DNA of 64,000 nucleotides from Faecalicatena contorta (GTDB lineage: Bacteria > Bacillota > Clostridia > Lachnospirales > Lachnospiraceae), in contig NZ_JAFBIY010000007.1 of NCBI RefSeq assembly GCF_021531975.1, positions 1 to 64,000 of the forward strand. Direction: 5' to 3'. The position numbers and the translations under genes are program-made. A model generated the notes under the pieces. It worked only from the letters and a program-made list of their open reading frames with translations, did not search any database and was not told the origin of the DNA. Below are positions 33,627 through 42,768 of the stretch, one piece after another (the stretch's first letter is position 1; each line of letters starts with the position of its first letter).

Positions 33627-34139
33627 ATGACAGAAACATTAGTGCAGAGCGTGATTCAGGCGCTCAGTGGAAGCTTTGGAAAAGAGGCGATCGTCTTTAT
33701 TATTTCCATGATACCGATCCTGGAGCTTAGAGGAGCGCTCCTTGTGGCCGGCCCGCTGCTTGGTGTACCGGTGTCAACAGCGATACCGCTTTGTGTTATC
33801 GGAAACATCATTCCGGTACCGTTCATTCTTCTTTTGATCACACCGATCTTTAACTGGATGAAGGGAACGAAGAGGTTAAAGCCTCTGGTCGATAAGCTGG
33901 AAGCAAAGGCAATGAGCAAAAGTGATAAGATAGAAAAGTATGAATTCTGGGGACTGGTTCTTTTTGTTGGAATTCCCCTTCCGGGGACGGGAGCATGGAC
34001 CGGTTCACTGATCGCGGCCCTTCTTGGTATTCGATTTAAGAAGGCATTTCCTGCGGTTATTATCGGTATCTGTATGGCAACGGTCATTATGTGGTTTATT
34101 TCGTACGTATTACTGGGCGGTATTAAGCTGCTTGGATAG
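33627..34139 (+). CDS. Small multi-drug export family protein (COG2426-type)
   Basis: This 170-residue membrane protein has four to five helices and the family marks FIISMIPILELRGALLVAGPLLG near the start and WGLVLFVGIPLPGTGAWTGSLIAALLGI near the middle. The last is a conserved glycine/proline-rich reentrant-like loop as in the DedA-like superfamily. Despite the family name, transport has not been shown for most members. It lies between hisC and the DAHP synthase in one direction with gaps under 20 bases. Confidence 0.87.
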   Translation: MTETLVQSVIQALSGSFGKEAIVFIISMIPILELRGALLVAGPLLGVPVSTAIPLCVIGNIIPVPFILLLITPIFNWMKGTKRLKPLVDKLEAKAMSKSDKIEKYEFWGLVLFVGIPLPGTGAWTGSLIAALLGIRFKKAFPAVIIGICMATVIMWFISYVLLGGIKLLG

Positions 34140-34155
34140 AGGGAGAACAAAAAGA

Positions 34156-35187
34156 ATGGGAATGAAGATAAATAAAGAGCTTCCATCACCACTGGAACTG
34201 AAAAAGGAGTATCCGTTGTCAGAGAAGCTTTTAAGACTGAAGCAGGCAAGAGATGAAGAAATTAAGAAAGTGTTTACCGGGGAATCCGATAAGTTTATCG
34301 TTCTGATCGGTCCGTGTTCCGCGGATAATGAGGATGCGGTATGTGAGTATGTGAACCGACTGTCACGTCTCAATGAAAAAGTAAGTAATCGTCTGGTGCT
34401 GATCCCGCGTATTTATACAAACAAACCACGAACAACGGGAGAAGGGTATAAGGGAATGCTGCATCAGCCGGATCCGGATAAGGCTCCGGATCTTTATGCA
34501 GGTATTCTTGCCATTCGCCGCATGCATCTGCGTGTAATGGAAGAAAGTGGACTTACGGCAGCGGATGAGATGCTGTATCCGGAGAATCGAAGTTATCTGG
34601 ATGATATTTTGTCATATGAGGCGATCGGTGCCCGTTCGGTCGAAAATCAGCAGCATCGGCTTACTGCCAGTGGAATGGATATTCCGGTGGGTATGAAGAA
34701 CCCTACGAGTGGGGATTTCTCTGTGATGTTGAATTCCGTGGTAGCTGCACAAAAAGGGCATAGATTTATATACAGAGGAACAGATGTTACTACCGATGGA
34801 AATGAACTGGCGCATGTAATATTACGCGGCGGTGTAGATAAGTATGGTACATGTATTCCGAACTATCATTATGAAGACCTGACAAGATTACAGGAGATGT
34901 ACGCTGCGAAGAGTCTGAAGAATCCGGCCGTGATCGTTGATGCAAATCATTCTAACTCCAATAAAAAATATAAAGAGCAGCTTCGTATTGTAAGCGAAGT
35001 GATGCACAGCCGCAAGCGCAACAGTGATCTGCATACGTTAATAAAAGGGGTAATGATAGAAAGTTATCTGATAGAAGGCAGACAAAATATCTGTGACGAC
35101 ATGGTTTATGGAATGTCTATCACAGATCCGTGTATCGGCTGGGAAGATACAGAACGTATTGTTTATAAAATGGCAGAAGAGTGTTAA
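34156..35187 (+). CDS. aroF: 3-deoxy-7-phosphoheptulonate (DAHP) synthase, class I (AroF/G-type)
   Basis: This 343-residue enzyme joins PEP and erythrose-4-phosphate, the first step of aromatic amino-acid synthesis. VLIGPCSADNEDAV, PRIYTNKPRTTGEGYKG and VDANHSNSNKKY are the class I (AroFGH) motifs that bind PEP, phosphate and metal. The start at 34156 follows GGGAG by 10 bases; the long frame upstream runs through the previous gene and is not used. Its TAA stop interlocks with the stop of the convergent XRE gene in the four bases TTAA (35184-35187). Confidence 0.94.
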   Translation: MGMKINKELPSPLELKKEYPLSEKLLRLKQARDEEIKKVFTGESDKFIVLIGPCSADNEDAVCEYVNRLSRLNEKVSNRLVLIPRIYTNKPRTTGEGYKGMLHQPDPDKAPDLYAGILAIRRMHLRVMEESGLTAADEMLYPENRSYLDDILSYEAIGARSVENQQHRLTASGMDIPVGMKNPTSGDFSVMLNSVVAAQKGHRFIYRGTDVTTDGNELAHVILRGGVDKYGTCIPNYHYEDLTRLQEMYAAKSLKNPAVIVDANHSNSNKKYKEQLRIVSEVMHSRKRNSDLHTLIKGVMIESYLIEGRQNICDDMVYGMSITDPCIGWEDTERIVYKMAEEC

Positions 35188-35525
35188 GGGTTATCACGGA
35201 GTGTCATAAGGTCAATGTATTCCTGTACACTTCGCTTTGAGCGTTCAGAGAGTTTGCGATATTTTCTGAGAAGATTCTGTTCTTCTACATTAGGAGCAGA
35301 TTCCTGCGTGGGTGTAAGAAGGACCGCGTCGTCATCATCCAGAAGATAATCAACAGAAACGTGAAACAGGTTAGCCATAGCCGTCAGCTTCTCGTGAGAA
35401 GGCTGGCGGTTCTTTGTTTCATAACCGGCGACTGTAGAACGCGCAACATTAATTTGTCGTGCGACATATTTCTGTGTCATATTGTTTTCCTGACGCAGTG
35501 CTTTTAACTTTTTGTCAAATGGCAT
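35184..35525 (-). CDS. XRE family transcriptional regulator
   Basis: This 113-residue protein has an N-terminal Cro/CI HTH (about 5-60, NNMTQKYVARQINVARSTVAGYE) and a short acidic linker. Its C-terminal helix (ERSKRSVQEYIDLMTLR) is typical of the small XRE repressors found beside membrane proteins. AAAGGAGGAGACAGCT stands before its ATG on the - strand. It is divergent from the DUF5640-like membrane protein gene, and three TGTTGCG boxes lie in the shared upstream region, suggesting that it controls itself and that gene. Confidence 0.9.
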   Translation of the reverse strand: MPFDKKLKALRQENNMTQKYVARQINVARSTVAGYETKNRQPSHEKLTAMANLFHVSVDYLLDDDDAVLLTPTQESAPNVEEQNLLRKYRKLSERSKRSVQEYIDLMTLRDNP

Positions 35526-35564
35526 AGCTGTCTCCTCCTTTGTATTTTGCTATATTTTACCAAT

Positions 35565-35676
35565 TGTTGCGTTAAAGAACAGGAAAAGTGCCGAATATCA
35601 ACAAAGTGTTGCGCGAATGTTGCGAAACGGAACATACGGATACACCGTTGACACATAATTAAAAACCTCATATAAT
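35565..35676 (+). promoter_or_regulatory. Promoter and repeated operator boxes between divergent XRE and membrane-protein genes
   Basis: TTGACA (35648-35653), a 17-base spacer and TATAAT (35671-35676) form a consensus + strand promoter. TGTTGCG occurs at 35565-35571, 35607-35613 and 35618-35624. The middle box is part of a dyad CAACA-AAG-TGTTG (35599-35611). They probably bind the XRE protein. Confidence 0.75.
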
Positions 35677-35717
35677 CTAAATGTATAGAAAACAACGAAA
35701 TGAGAGGACGTACAGGA

Positions 35718-36179
35718 ATGCTGATAGCAAAGAATGACGAAGCAAAAAGAAGTAAAATATGGAGAATTGTGACGACTGTATCCTCCGTTCTTATCATTGT
35801 TATTGCAATATATCTGCTTACAAAAATGTTTACTTCGAATCCACTTGATGGCAGATGGGAAAGTGAAGATGGAAACTTTATCCTGAATGTGAATGCCAGA
35901 GATACTCTTGTCATAGAGCTGAATGACATGTCAGAAGAAGGTAAAGTGAAAGTGAAGCTGCCATATACAATAGACAAGGATGAGAAGATGTTTACGATTA
36001 AAGAGGATCCGGCGGGCCTTGAGAAGATCGCGGATCAGTCGGATGGTGCATTTACAAAGGAGACTTTGGAAAGTGAACTTGCAGGTATTGTAACTTCTTT
36101 TGACTACAGTGTAGATCAGGAGCAGCTGACACTTACGGAACGAGAATACGGCGAACAGCTTACATTCATAAAAAAATAG
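35718..36179 (+). CDS. DUF5640-like membrane-anchored protein
   Basis: The protein has 153 residues from 35718, which has GAGAGG 10 bases upstream; an ATG at 35700 has no site. A charged cytoplasmic start is followed by one membrane helix (about 14-38) and an outside beta-rich domain. That domain begins DGRWESEDGNFILNV, resembling lipocalin-like DUF5640 domains that report the effect of a quantity on growth, and ends YGEQLTFIKK. The function is unknown. A strong promoter and XRE boxes precede it, and a terminator follows. Confidence 0.65.
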   Translation: MLIAKNDEAKRSKIWRIVTTVSSVLIIVIAIYLLTKMFTSNPLDGRWESEDGNFILNVNARDTLVIELNDMSEEGKVKVKLPYTIDKDEKMFTIKEDPAGLEKIADQSDGAFTKETLESELAGIVTSFDYSVDQEQLTLTEREYGEQLTFIKK

Positions 36180-36186
36180 GAAAACA

Positions 36187-36236
36187 GCCTTCTATTTGCC
36201 ATGATCATTTGTGCAGAGCGGATAGAGGGCTTTTTT
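36187..36236 (+). terminator. Rho-independent terminator
   Basis: GCCTTCTAT (36187) pairs with ATAGAGGGC (ending 36230) with a G-T pair and a long loop, followed by TTTTTT. It separates the membrane protein gene from ispG. Confidence 0.7.
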
Positions 36237-36251
36237 GCAGGAGGATAGAAT

Positions 36252-37307
36252 ATGTACAGAGATCATACGAAAAAAATACAGATAGGAAATGTGTGTATTG
36301 GTGGCGGGAATCCTGTGGCAATACAGTCGATGACAAACACACGGACAGAGAATGTAGCGGATACGGTGCGCCAGATCCTGGAGCTTGAGAAAGCAGGATG
36401 CGAGATTATCCGCTGTGCTGTCCCGACTATGGAAGCGGCAGAGGCGCTTACAGAGATTAAAAAGCAGATTCATATTCCACTTGTGGCAGATATTCATTTT
36501 GATTACAGACTTGCGATTGCTGCGATTGAGCATGGAGCAGATAAGATACGCATCAATCCGGGCAATATTGGTGATGAAAGCCGTGTGAGAGCGGTTATTG
36601 AGAAGGCAAAGGAATATCATGTGCCCATTCGTGTAGGTGTCAACAGCGGTTCACTTGAAAAACCTCTGGTAGAGAAATACGGTGGTGTGACAGCAGAAGG
36701 ACTTGTGGAAAGTGCCATGGATAAAGTGCGGATGATTGAAAACATGGGATTTGAAGATATGGTAGTAAGTATCAAGTCTTCTGATGTAATGATGTGTGTA
36801 AAAGCCCATGAGGAGATAGCAAAGCAGTGTCCATATCCGCTGCATGTAGGAATTACCGAATCTGGAACAGTGCTTGCCGGTAATATTAAGTCCTCTATTG
36901 GCCTTGGACTGATTTTGCATCAGGGAATCGGGGATACGATACGTGTATCACTGACTGGTGCGCCGGTGGAAGAGATAAAAACGGCGAAAATTATCCTCAA
37001 GACGCTGGGTCTTAGAAAAGGCGGTATTGAAGTCGTGTCCTGTCCGACCTGTGGCCGTACGAAGATCGATCTGATCGGACTTGCGGGAAAGGTGGAAGAA
37101 ATGGTTGCAGACATTCCGCTGGATATTAAAGTTGCAGTTATGGGCTGTGTCGTGAATGGACCGGGAGAAGCCAAAGAAGCGGATATCGGAATTGCAGGCG
37201 GCATTGGTGAAGGCCTTCTCATTAAAAAGGGTGAGATCGTGAAAAAGGTAAAAGAAGAAGACTTGTTAGAAACATTAAGACAGGAGTTGTTACACTGGAA
37301 TGAGTAA
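36252..37307 (+). CDS. ispG: (E)-4-hydroxy-3-methylbut-2-enyl-diphosphate synthase IspG (GcpE)
   Basis: This 351-residue [4Fe-4S] enzyme carries out the penultimate step of the MEP isoprenoid pathway. It has the TIM-barrel start VAIQSMTNTRT, VADIHFDYRLA and RINPGNIG, and the C-terminal cluster ligands in SCPTCGRT and VMGCVVNGPGE. The length is typical of the bacterial short form. GCAGGAGGATAGAAT stands before the ATG. It overlaps the polC start by 8 bases; the ispG-polC neighbourhood is usual in clostridia. Confidence 0.97.
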   Translation: MYRDHTKKIQIGNVCIGGGNPVAIQSMTNTRTENVADTVRQILELEKAGCEIIRCAVPTMEAAEALTEIKKQIHIPLVADIHFDYRLAIAAIEHGADKIRINPGNIGDESRVRAVIEKAKEYHVPIRVGVNSGSLEKPLVEKYGGVTAEGLVESAMDKVRMIENMGFEDMVVSIKSSDVMMCVKAHEEIAKQCPYPLHVGITESGTVLAGNIKSSIGLGLILHQGIGDTIRVSLTGAPVEEIKTAKIILKTLGLRKGGIEVVSCPTCGRTKIDLIGLAGKVEEMVADIPLDIKVAVMGCVVNGPGEAKEADIGIAGGIGEGLLIKKGEIVKKVKEEDLLETLRQELLHWNE

Positions 37308-40300
37308 GCAGTTCTTTGAAGTTTTCCCGACATTGCGGGTGGAAGAAGAAATAAAGATGCTGTTCTTGGGTGTGCAGGTTTTGAAGGTTACGACCAATTC
37401 CATGCACACCTTTGTTAAAGTACATCTAAAAAGCGATCACCTGATTCAGAAGACAAGTATATATGAGATGGAGCATCTCATCAAAATGCAGTTGTTTAAG
37501 CAGAGTCATGTACAGGTGGTAATCTGTGAAACATACGAATTATCTGCGCAGTATACACCGGAAAATATTATGAAGGAATATTTTGAGAGCTTTCTGGTGG
37601 AACTGAATCAGAGAAGTGTGGTAGAGCGCAGCATGTTCCAGAATGCGAAGTATGCCTTTGAGGATGGAAATATCCTTTGCCTTCAGCTGACAGACACAAT
37701 TGTTGCACAGGGAAAGAAGGAATCGCTCGCGTCTTATCTGAAAGAAGTATATGAAAAAAGGTTTCAGTGTCCGATCGAGGTACGTGTCTTATATAAGCAG
37801 GCGAAAGAAAGTAAGCTTAAGTATAACGAAGTAAAGCTTAAGCAGGAAGTGGAGACAATCCTGGAACAGGCAGCAAATATACAGCAGAAAAAAGAGCAGC
37901 AGGAACAGAAAAAACCGGAGGCTGCAAAGCCTGCACGTGAGAAAAAGGTGTTTACCGGACAGAGCAGACAGGCTCCGGATGACACAGGACTGGTCTATGG
38001 TCGGCCTTTTGATGATGATACGATTGAACTTTCTCAGGTGATCGGTGAAATGGGAGAAATAACAATTCGCGGTAAAGTCATCAGCTTTGATACAAGAGAA
38101 ATCCGGAATGAGAAAACGATTATCATGTATGCCGTAACAGACTTTACGGATACGATCATGGTAAAAATGTTCGTGCGAAATGATCGGCTTGCGGATGTTC
38201 TTGGAGAAGTAAAAAAAGGCGCCTTCCTTAAGATAAAAGGCGTTACAACAATAGATAAATTTGATGGCGAACTTACCATTGGTTCTGTATTTGGAATAAA
38301 GAAAATACCGGATTTTACGGAATCCAGAACAGACACTGCACCGGAGAAGCGAGTGGAGCTTCACTGTCATACAAAGATGAGTGATATGGATGGTGTGTCC
38401 GAGGTAAAAGATCTTGTGAAACGTGCGCATGACTGGGGACATAAGGCCATTGCCATTACGGATCATGGCGTGGTGCAGTCATTCCCGGATGCCAATCACT
38501 ACATTGAGACGCTTGACAAGGATGACCCGTTCAAGGTGATCTATGGTGTGGAAGGGTATCTTGTGGATGACCTTCAGGATGTGGCAATTCATGAGAAAGG
38601 TCAGACTCTTGCGGATACCTATGTTGTATTTGACCTGGAGACGACCGGATTCAGTCCCATCAAAGATAAAATTATCGAAATCGGCGCCGTGAAGGTTGAA
38701 AATGGTGTGATTACGGATCATTTCAGCACCTTTGTGAATCCCAAAGTACCGATTCCATTTCAGATTACACAGCTTACGAGTATTACAGATCAGATGGTCA
38801 TGGATTCGCCGGATATTGAAACCATACTGCCGCAGTTCCTTGCATTTGTTGGCGATGCGGTGCTGGTGGCCCATAATGCCAGTTTTGATGTGGGATTTAT
38901 AGAGCAGAACTGCAGATATCAGGACATACAGCCGGATTTCACATCCGTGGACACGGTGGCCCTTGCCAGGATTCTTTTGCCGACACTTTCCAAGTTCAAG
39001 TTAAATGTTGTGGCGAAGGCCTTAAATATTTCACAGGAGCATCATCACCGGGCGGTTGATGATGCCAGAGTTACAGCAGAAATATTTGTAAAATTTATAG
39101 AAATGCTGAGGGAGCGAGGCATTGAAGATTTGAAAAAACTGAACCAGTTTGGAAGTCAGAACAAAAATGCCATTAAGAAGCTTCCTTCTTATCATGTTAT
39201 TATACTGGCAAAAAATAATATTGGCAGGGTCAATCTGTACACGCTGATATCCAGATCACATCTGAATTACTTTGCGCGTCAGCCGCGTATTCCGAAAAGC
39301 GAACTGTCGAAGTACAGAGAGGGACTTATTGTGGGAAGTGCCTGTGAAGCAGGAGAATTGTATCAGGCAATATTGAATGATAAATCAGAGGAACGGATCG
39401 CGCGGATCGTAGATTACTATGATTATCTGGAAGTCCAGCCTCTTGGAAACAACCGGTTCATGATTGACAGTGACCGTATCACGAAAGTGAAAAATGAAGA
39501 AGACCTGCGGGAGATAAACCGCAAGATCATTCGTCTCGGTGAGCAGTTCAATAAACCAGTCGTTGCTACATGTGATGTACATTTTATGGATCCGGAGGAT
39601 GAGGTGTACCGTCGAATCATTATGGCGGGAAAAGGATTTACTGATGCAGATAATCAGGCACCGCTATATTTGCATACAACAGATGAAATGCTGGCAGAGT
39701 TCGAGTATCTTGGGTCTGCCAAGGCAAAAGAAATCGTCATAGATAATCCGAATAAAATCGCAGACATGGTGGAAAAAATATCACCGGTACGACCGGATAA
39801 ATGTCCGCCGGTCATTCCGGATTCTGATAAGACACTGCGAACCATCTGCTATGAAAAAGCACACTCCATGTACGGTGAAAACTTGCCGGAGGTCGTGACG
39901 GAGCGTCTGGAGAGAGAATTGAACTCCATCATTTCCAATGGATTCGCAGTTATGTATATCATCGCACAGAAGCTGGTGTGGAAGTCAAATGAAGACGGTT
40001 ATCTGGTTGGCTCCCGTGGTTCGGTAGGCTCTTCTTTTGTTGCTACGATGGCGGGAATTACAGAAGTAAATCCATTAAGTCCACATTATTATTGCAAAAA
40101 GTGCCATTACAGTGATTTTGATTCTGAAGAAGTCAAGGCATTTGCCGGAGGCTGCGGCTGGGACATGCCGGATAAAATGTGTCCGGTCTGCGGCGAAAAG
40201 CTCATGAAAGATGGGTTTGATATTCCGTTTGAGACATTTCTTGGATTCAAGGGAAATAAAGAGCCGGATATTGACCTTAATTTCTCCGGAGATTACCAGA

Positions 40301-41760
40301 GTAATGCCCATAAATATACGGAGGTCATCTTCGGAAAAGGACAGACATTCCGTGCAGGAACCATCGGAACACTTGCAGATAAGACTGCATTTGGATATGT
40401 AAAAAACTATTTTGAGGAACGTGGACAGAGAAAAAGGAACTGTGAGATTGACCGGATCGTACAGGGATGCACCGGTATACGAAGAAGTACCGGACAGCAT
40501 CCGGGGGGAATTATTGTACTGCCCCATGGCGAAGATATTAATTCTTTCACTCCCGTACAGCACCCGGCCAATGATACACAGACAGATATCATTACGACAC
40601 ATTTTGATTATCACTCCATCGACCATAACCTGCTGAAGCTGGATATTCTCGGACATGATGATCCGACCATGATCAAGACGCTGGAAGAGTATATCAGCTC
40701 TCCGGCTATGGATAATGAATATAACGAAACAGACAATCCATTTGTTGCAACTAAAATCCCGCTGGATGATAAAGACGTTATGTCTCTGTTCCACGATACA
40801 TCTGCACTGGGAATCACACCGGAAGACATCGGAGGGTGTCCGGTCGGATGCCTTGGAATTCCAGAATTCGGAACCGATTTCGTTATCCAGATGGTAGTTG
40901 ATACAAAGCCACAGACATTATCCGATCTGATCCGTATTTCCGGACTTTCCCACGGAACAGACGTGTGGTTAAATAATGCACAGGAACTGATCAAAAGCGG
41001 GAAAGCAACGATTTCAACAGCAATCTGTACCCGTGATGATATTATGACCTACCTGATCAATAAAGGACTGGACAGTGAAGAATCCTTTACGATCATGGAA
41101 CGTGTCCGTAAAGGCGCGGTTGCCAAAGGCAAATGTAAAGAATGGCCACAGTTCAAAGAAGATATGCAGAAGCATGGTGTTCCGGACTGGTACATCTGGT
41201 CCTGCGAAAAGATAAAATATATGTTCCCGAAAGCACACGCAGCAGCTTATGTAATGATGGCGTATCGTATCGCATACTGCAAAGTAAATTATCCGCTTGC
41301 GTACTACGGAGCATACTTTGGCATTCGTGCAGATGCATTTTCCTATGAAATCATGTGTCAGGGGAAAGAACATTTGCAGAATTACATTGACGATTATACA
41401 AGACGAGCCAATTCCTTAAGCAAGAAAGAGCAGGATACAATGAAAGACATGCGTATCGTGCAGGAAATGTATGCAAGAGGATTCGAGTTCCTGCCGATTG
41501 ATATCTACAAAGCAAAGGCGACAAAATTCCAGATCATAGATGGAAAATTGATGCCGCCGCTGTCCAGCATAGACGGCATGGGAGAAAAAGCGGCAGAAGC
41601 AGTAGAAGAAGCGGCAAAGGACGGACCATATCTGTCAAGAGACGACTTCCGGCAGAGGACAAAGGCAAGTAAAACAGTAATCGATTATATGGCAGAGCTG
41701 GGGCTTCTGGGAGATTTGCCAGAATCAAACCAGCTGTCATTGTTTGATTTTGGGACGTAG
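37300..41760 (+). CDS. polC: DNA polymerase III alpha subunit, PolC type
   Basis: This 1486-residue replicative polymerase has an N-terminal domain (1-200), an OB fold (about 230-345), and a PHP domain (from about 350, VELHCHTKMSDMDG) interrupted by the 3'-5' exonuclease (about 440-600, VVFDLETTGF, then HHRAVDDARVT). The polymerase core has VGSRGSVGSSFVA, a zinc knuckle (CKKCHYSDF ... CPVCGEKL) and the catalytic PDIDLNFSGDYQ. The usual Gram-positive end NQLSLF is extended by DFGT, because the stop codon (41758-41760) lies inside the GGGACGTAG repeat. Confidence 0.98.
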   Translation: MSKQFFEVFPTLRVEEEIKMLFLGVQVLKVTTNSMHTFVKVHLKSDHLIQKTSIYEMEHLIKMQLFKQSHVQVVICETYELSAQYTPENIMKEYFESFLVELNQRSVVERSMFQNAKYAFEDGNILCLQLTDTIVAQGKKESLASYLKEVYEKRFQCPIEVRVLYKQAKESKLKYNEVKLKQEVETILEQAANIQQKKEQQEQKKPEAAKPAREKKVFTGQSRQAPDDTGLVYGRPFDDDTIELSQVIGEMGEITIRGKVISFDTREIRNEKTIIMYAVTDFTDTIMVKMFVRNDRLADVLGEVKKGAFLKIKGVTTIDKFDGELTIGSVFGIKKIPDFTESRTDTAPEKRVELHCHTKMSDMDGVSEVKDLVKRAHDWGHKAIAITDHGVVQSFPDANHYIETLDKDDPFKVIYGVEGYLVDDLQDVAIHEKGQTLADTYVVFDLETTGFSPIKDKIIEIGAVKVENGVITDHFSTFVNPKVPIPFQITQLTSITDQMVMDSPDIETILPQFLAFVGDAVLVAHNASFDVGFIEQNCRYQDIQPDFTSVDTVALARILLPTLSKFKLNVVAKALNISQEHHHRAVDDARVTAEIFVKFIEMLRERGIEDLKKLNQFGSQNKNAIKKLPSYHVIILAKNNIGRVNLYTLISRSHLNYFARQPRIPKSELSKYREGLIVGSACEAGELYQAILNDKSEERIARIVDYYDYLEVQPLGNNRFMIDSDRITKVKNEEDLREINRKIIRLGEQFNKPVVATCDVHFMDPEDEVYRRIIMAGKGFTDADNQAPLYLHTTDEMLAEFEYLGSAKAKEIVIDNPNKIADMVEKISPVRPDKCPPVIPDSDKTLRTICYEKAHSMYGENLPEVVTERLERELNSIISNGFAVMYIIAQKLVWKSNEDGYLVGSRGSVGSSFVATMAGITEVNPLSPHYYCKKCHYSDFDSEEVKAFAGGCGWDMPDKMCPVCGEKLMKDGFDIPFETFLGFKGNKEPDIDLNFSGDYQSNAHKYTEVIFGKGQTFRAGTIGTLADKTAFGYVKNYFEERGQRKRNCEIDRIVQGCTGIRRSTGQHPGGIIVLPHGEDINSFTPVQHPANDTQTDIITTHFDYHSIDHNLLKLDILGHDDPTMIKTLEEYISSPAMDNEYNETDNPFVATKIPLDDKDVMSLFHDTSALGITPEDIGGCPVGCLGIPEFGTDFVIQMVVDTKPQTLSDLIRISGLSHGTDVWLNNAQELIKSGKATISTAICTRDDIMTYLINKGLDSEESFTIMERVRKGAVAKGKCKEWPQFKEDMQKHGVPDWYIWSCEKIKYMFPKAHAAAYVMMAYRIAYCKVNYPLAYYGAYFGIRADAFSYEIMCQGKEHLQNYIDDYTRRANSLSKKEQDTMKDMRIVQEMYARGFEFLPIDIYKAKATKFQIIDGKLMPPLSSIDGMGEKAAEAVEEAAKDGPYLSRDDFRQRTKASKTVIDYMAELGLLGDLPESNQLSLFDFGT

Positions 41761-41828
41761 ACCTTTTGCAAAGGTCTACGTCCCAAATCAACAAATGTGG
41801 TGTACCAAAATAGCAAAAGGGGTGTCCC
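41752..41828. repeat. GGGACGTAG hairpin repeat, copy 2 (REP-like)
   Basis: GGGACGTAGACCTTT pairs with AAAGGTCTACGTCCC across a TGC loop (41752-41784), then an ACAAATGTGGTGTACC unit and a GGGGTGTCCC-type unit to 41828. The first bases give polC its last residues and stop. The AAAAGGGG at 41815-41822 is the only ribosome site for the next gene at 41832. Confidence 0.87.
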
Positions 41829-41831
41829 AAA

Positions 41832-42695
41832 ATGAAAAATAAATATAAAGGAATTTTCTATATAATTTTATCAGCATTTTGCTTTGCACTTATGAATATG
41901 TTTGTCCGTATGGCAGGGGATATTCCGTCCATACAAAAGAGCTTTTTCAGGAACTTTGTGGCGGCAATTTTTGCATGTATTATCTTGTTAAAAGAAAGAG
42001 TCCCTTTTCGCTGCAGGAAAGAAAATCTGAAATATATGCTGCTTCGTTCTGTATTCGGAACGTTTGGAATCTTATGCAATTTCTACGCGGTGGATCATCT
42101 CGTTCTTGCAGATGCATCTATGCTTAATAAGATGTCACCATTCTTTGCAGTATTGTTCAGTTTCCTGATTCTGAAAGAAAGAGTAACACTGCCACAGGCA
42201 TTGTTTGTTGCCGGTGCCTTTCTTGGGAGTATGTTCGTTGTGAAGCCGACTTTGACAAATATGGAATTCATACCTTCTGTTATCGGACTTGCGGGCGGCA
42301 TCTGTGCTGGTGCTGCTTACACAATGGTGCGTAAGCTGGGAGAAAATGGCGAGAAAGGCCCATTTATTGTATTTTTCTTTTCAACATTTTCGTGTGCTGT
42401 TACATTGCCATGGCTGATATTTGATTATCATCCGATGACAGCGGTTCAGACAGGAATACTTCTTCTTGCAGGCCTTTCAGCAGCAGGAGGGCAGTTTTCG
42501 ATTACAGCTGCATATTGCCATGCACCGGCCAGGGAGATATCTGTGTACGATTATTCGCAGATTATCTTCTCTGCTTTTCTGGGATTTCTTGTATTCGGCC
42601 AGATGCCGGATGCGCTTAGCTGGCTGGGATATGGGATTATCTGTGCAATGGCAGTGCTTATGTTTTTGTACAATTTGGGACGTAGTAAAGTGTAA
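41832..42695 (+). CDS. EamA (DMT) family transporter
   Basis: This 287-residue protein has ten membrane helices in two EamA repeats, starting YKGIFYIILSAFCFALMNMF. The first repeat contains the conserved NFYAVDHLVLADASMLNKMSPFFAVLFS, and the second ends near EISVYDYSQIIFSAFLGFLVFGQMPD. Family members export amino acids, cofactors or other metabolites; the substrate is unknown. Both ends touch GGGACGTAG repeats: the ribosome site is in copy 2 and the last residues (LGRSKV) and stop are in copy 3. Confidence 0.92.
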   Translation: MKNKYKGIFYIILSAFCFALMNMFVRMAGDIPSIQKSFFRNFVAAIFACIILLKERVPFRCRKENLKYMLLRSVFGTFGILCNFYAVDHLVLADASMLNKMSPFFAVLFSFLILKERVTLPQALFVAGAFLGSMFVVKPTLTNMEFIPSVIGLAGGICAGAAYTMVRKLGENGEKGPFIVFFFSTFSCAVTLPWLIFDYHPMTAVQTGILLLAGLSAAGGQFSITAAYCHAPAREISVYDYSQIIFSAFLGFLVFGQMPDALSWLGYGIICAMAVLMFLYNLGRSKV

Positions 42696-42753
42696 CTTTA
42701 CTACGTCCCAAATTAACAAATGTATTGTCCCAAATTGAAAAATGTGGTGTACC
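42677..42753. repeat. GGGACGTAG hairpin repeat, copy 3 (REP-like)
   Basis: GGGACGTAGTAAAGT pairs with ACTTTACTACGTCCC across a GTA loop (42677-42709), followed by ACAAATGTATTGTCCC and GAAAAATGTGGTGTACC units to 42753. The inner stem differs from copy 2 yet stays fully paired. The EamA stop codon (42693-42695) lies in the loop and second arm. Confidence 0.87.
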
Positions 42754-42768
42754 TAAAGGAGATAATGA

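Noticed and set aside
34024-34155. Upstream extension of the DAHP synthase frame
   Set aside because: It overlaps the conserved end of the export-protein gene, whereas the ATG at 34156 has a good ribosome site and the normal family N-terminus.
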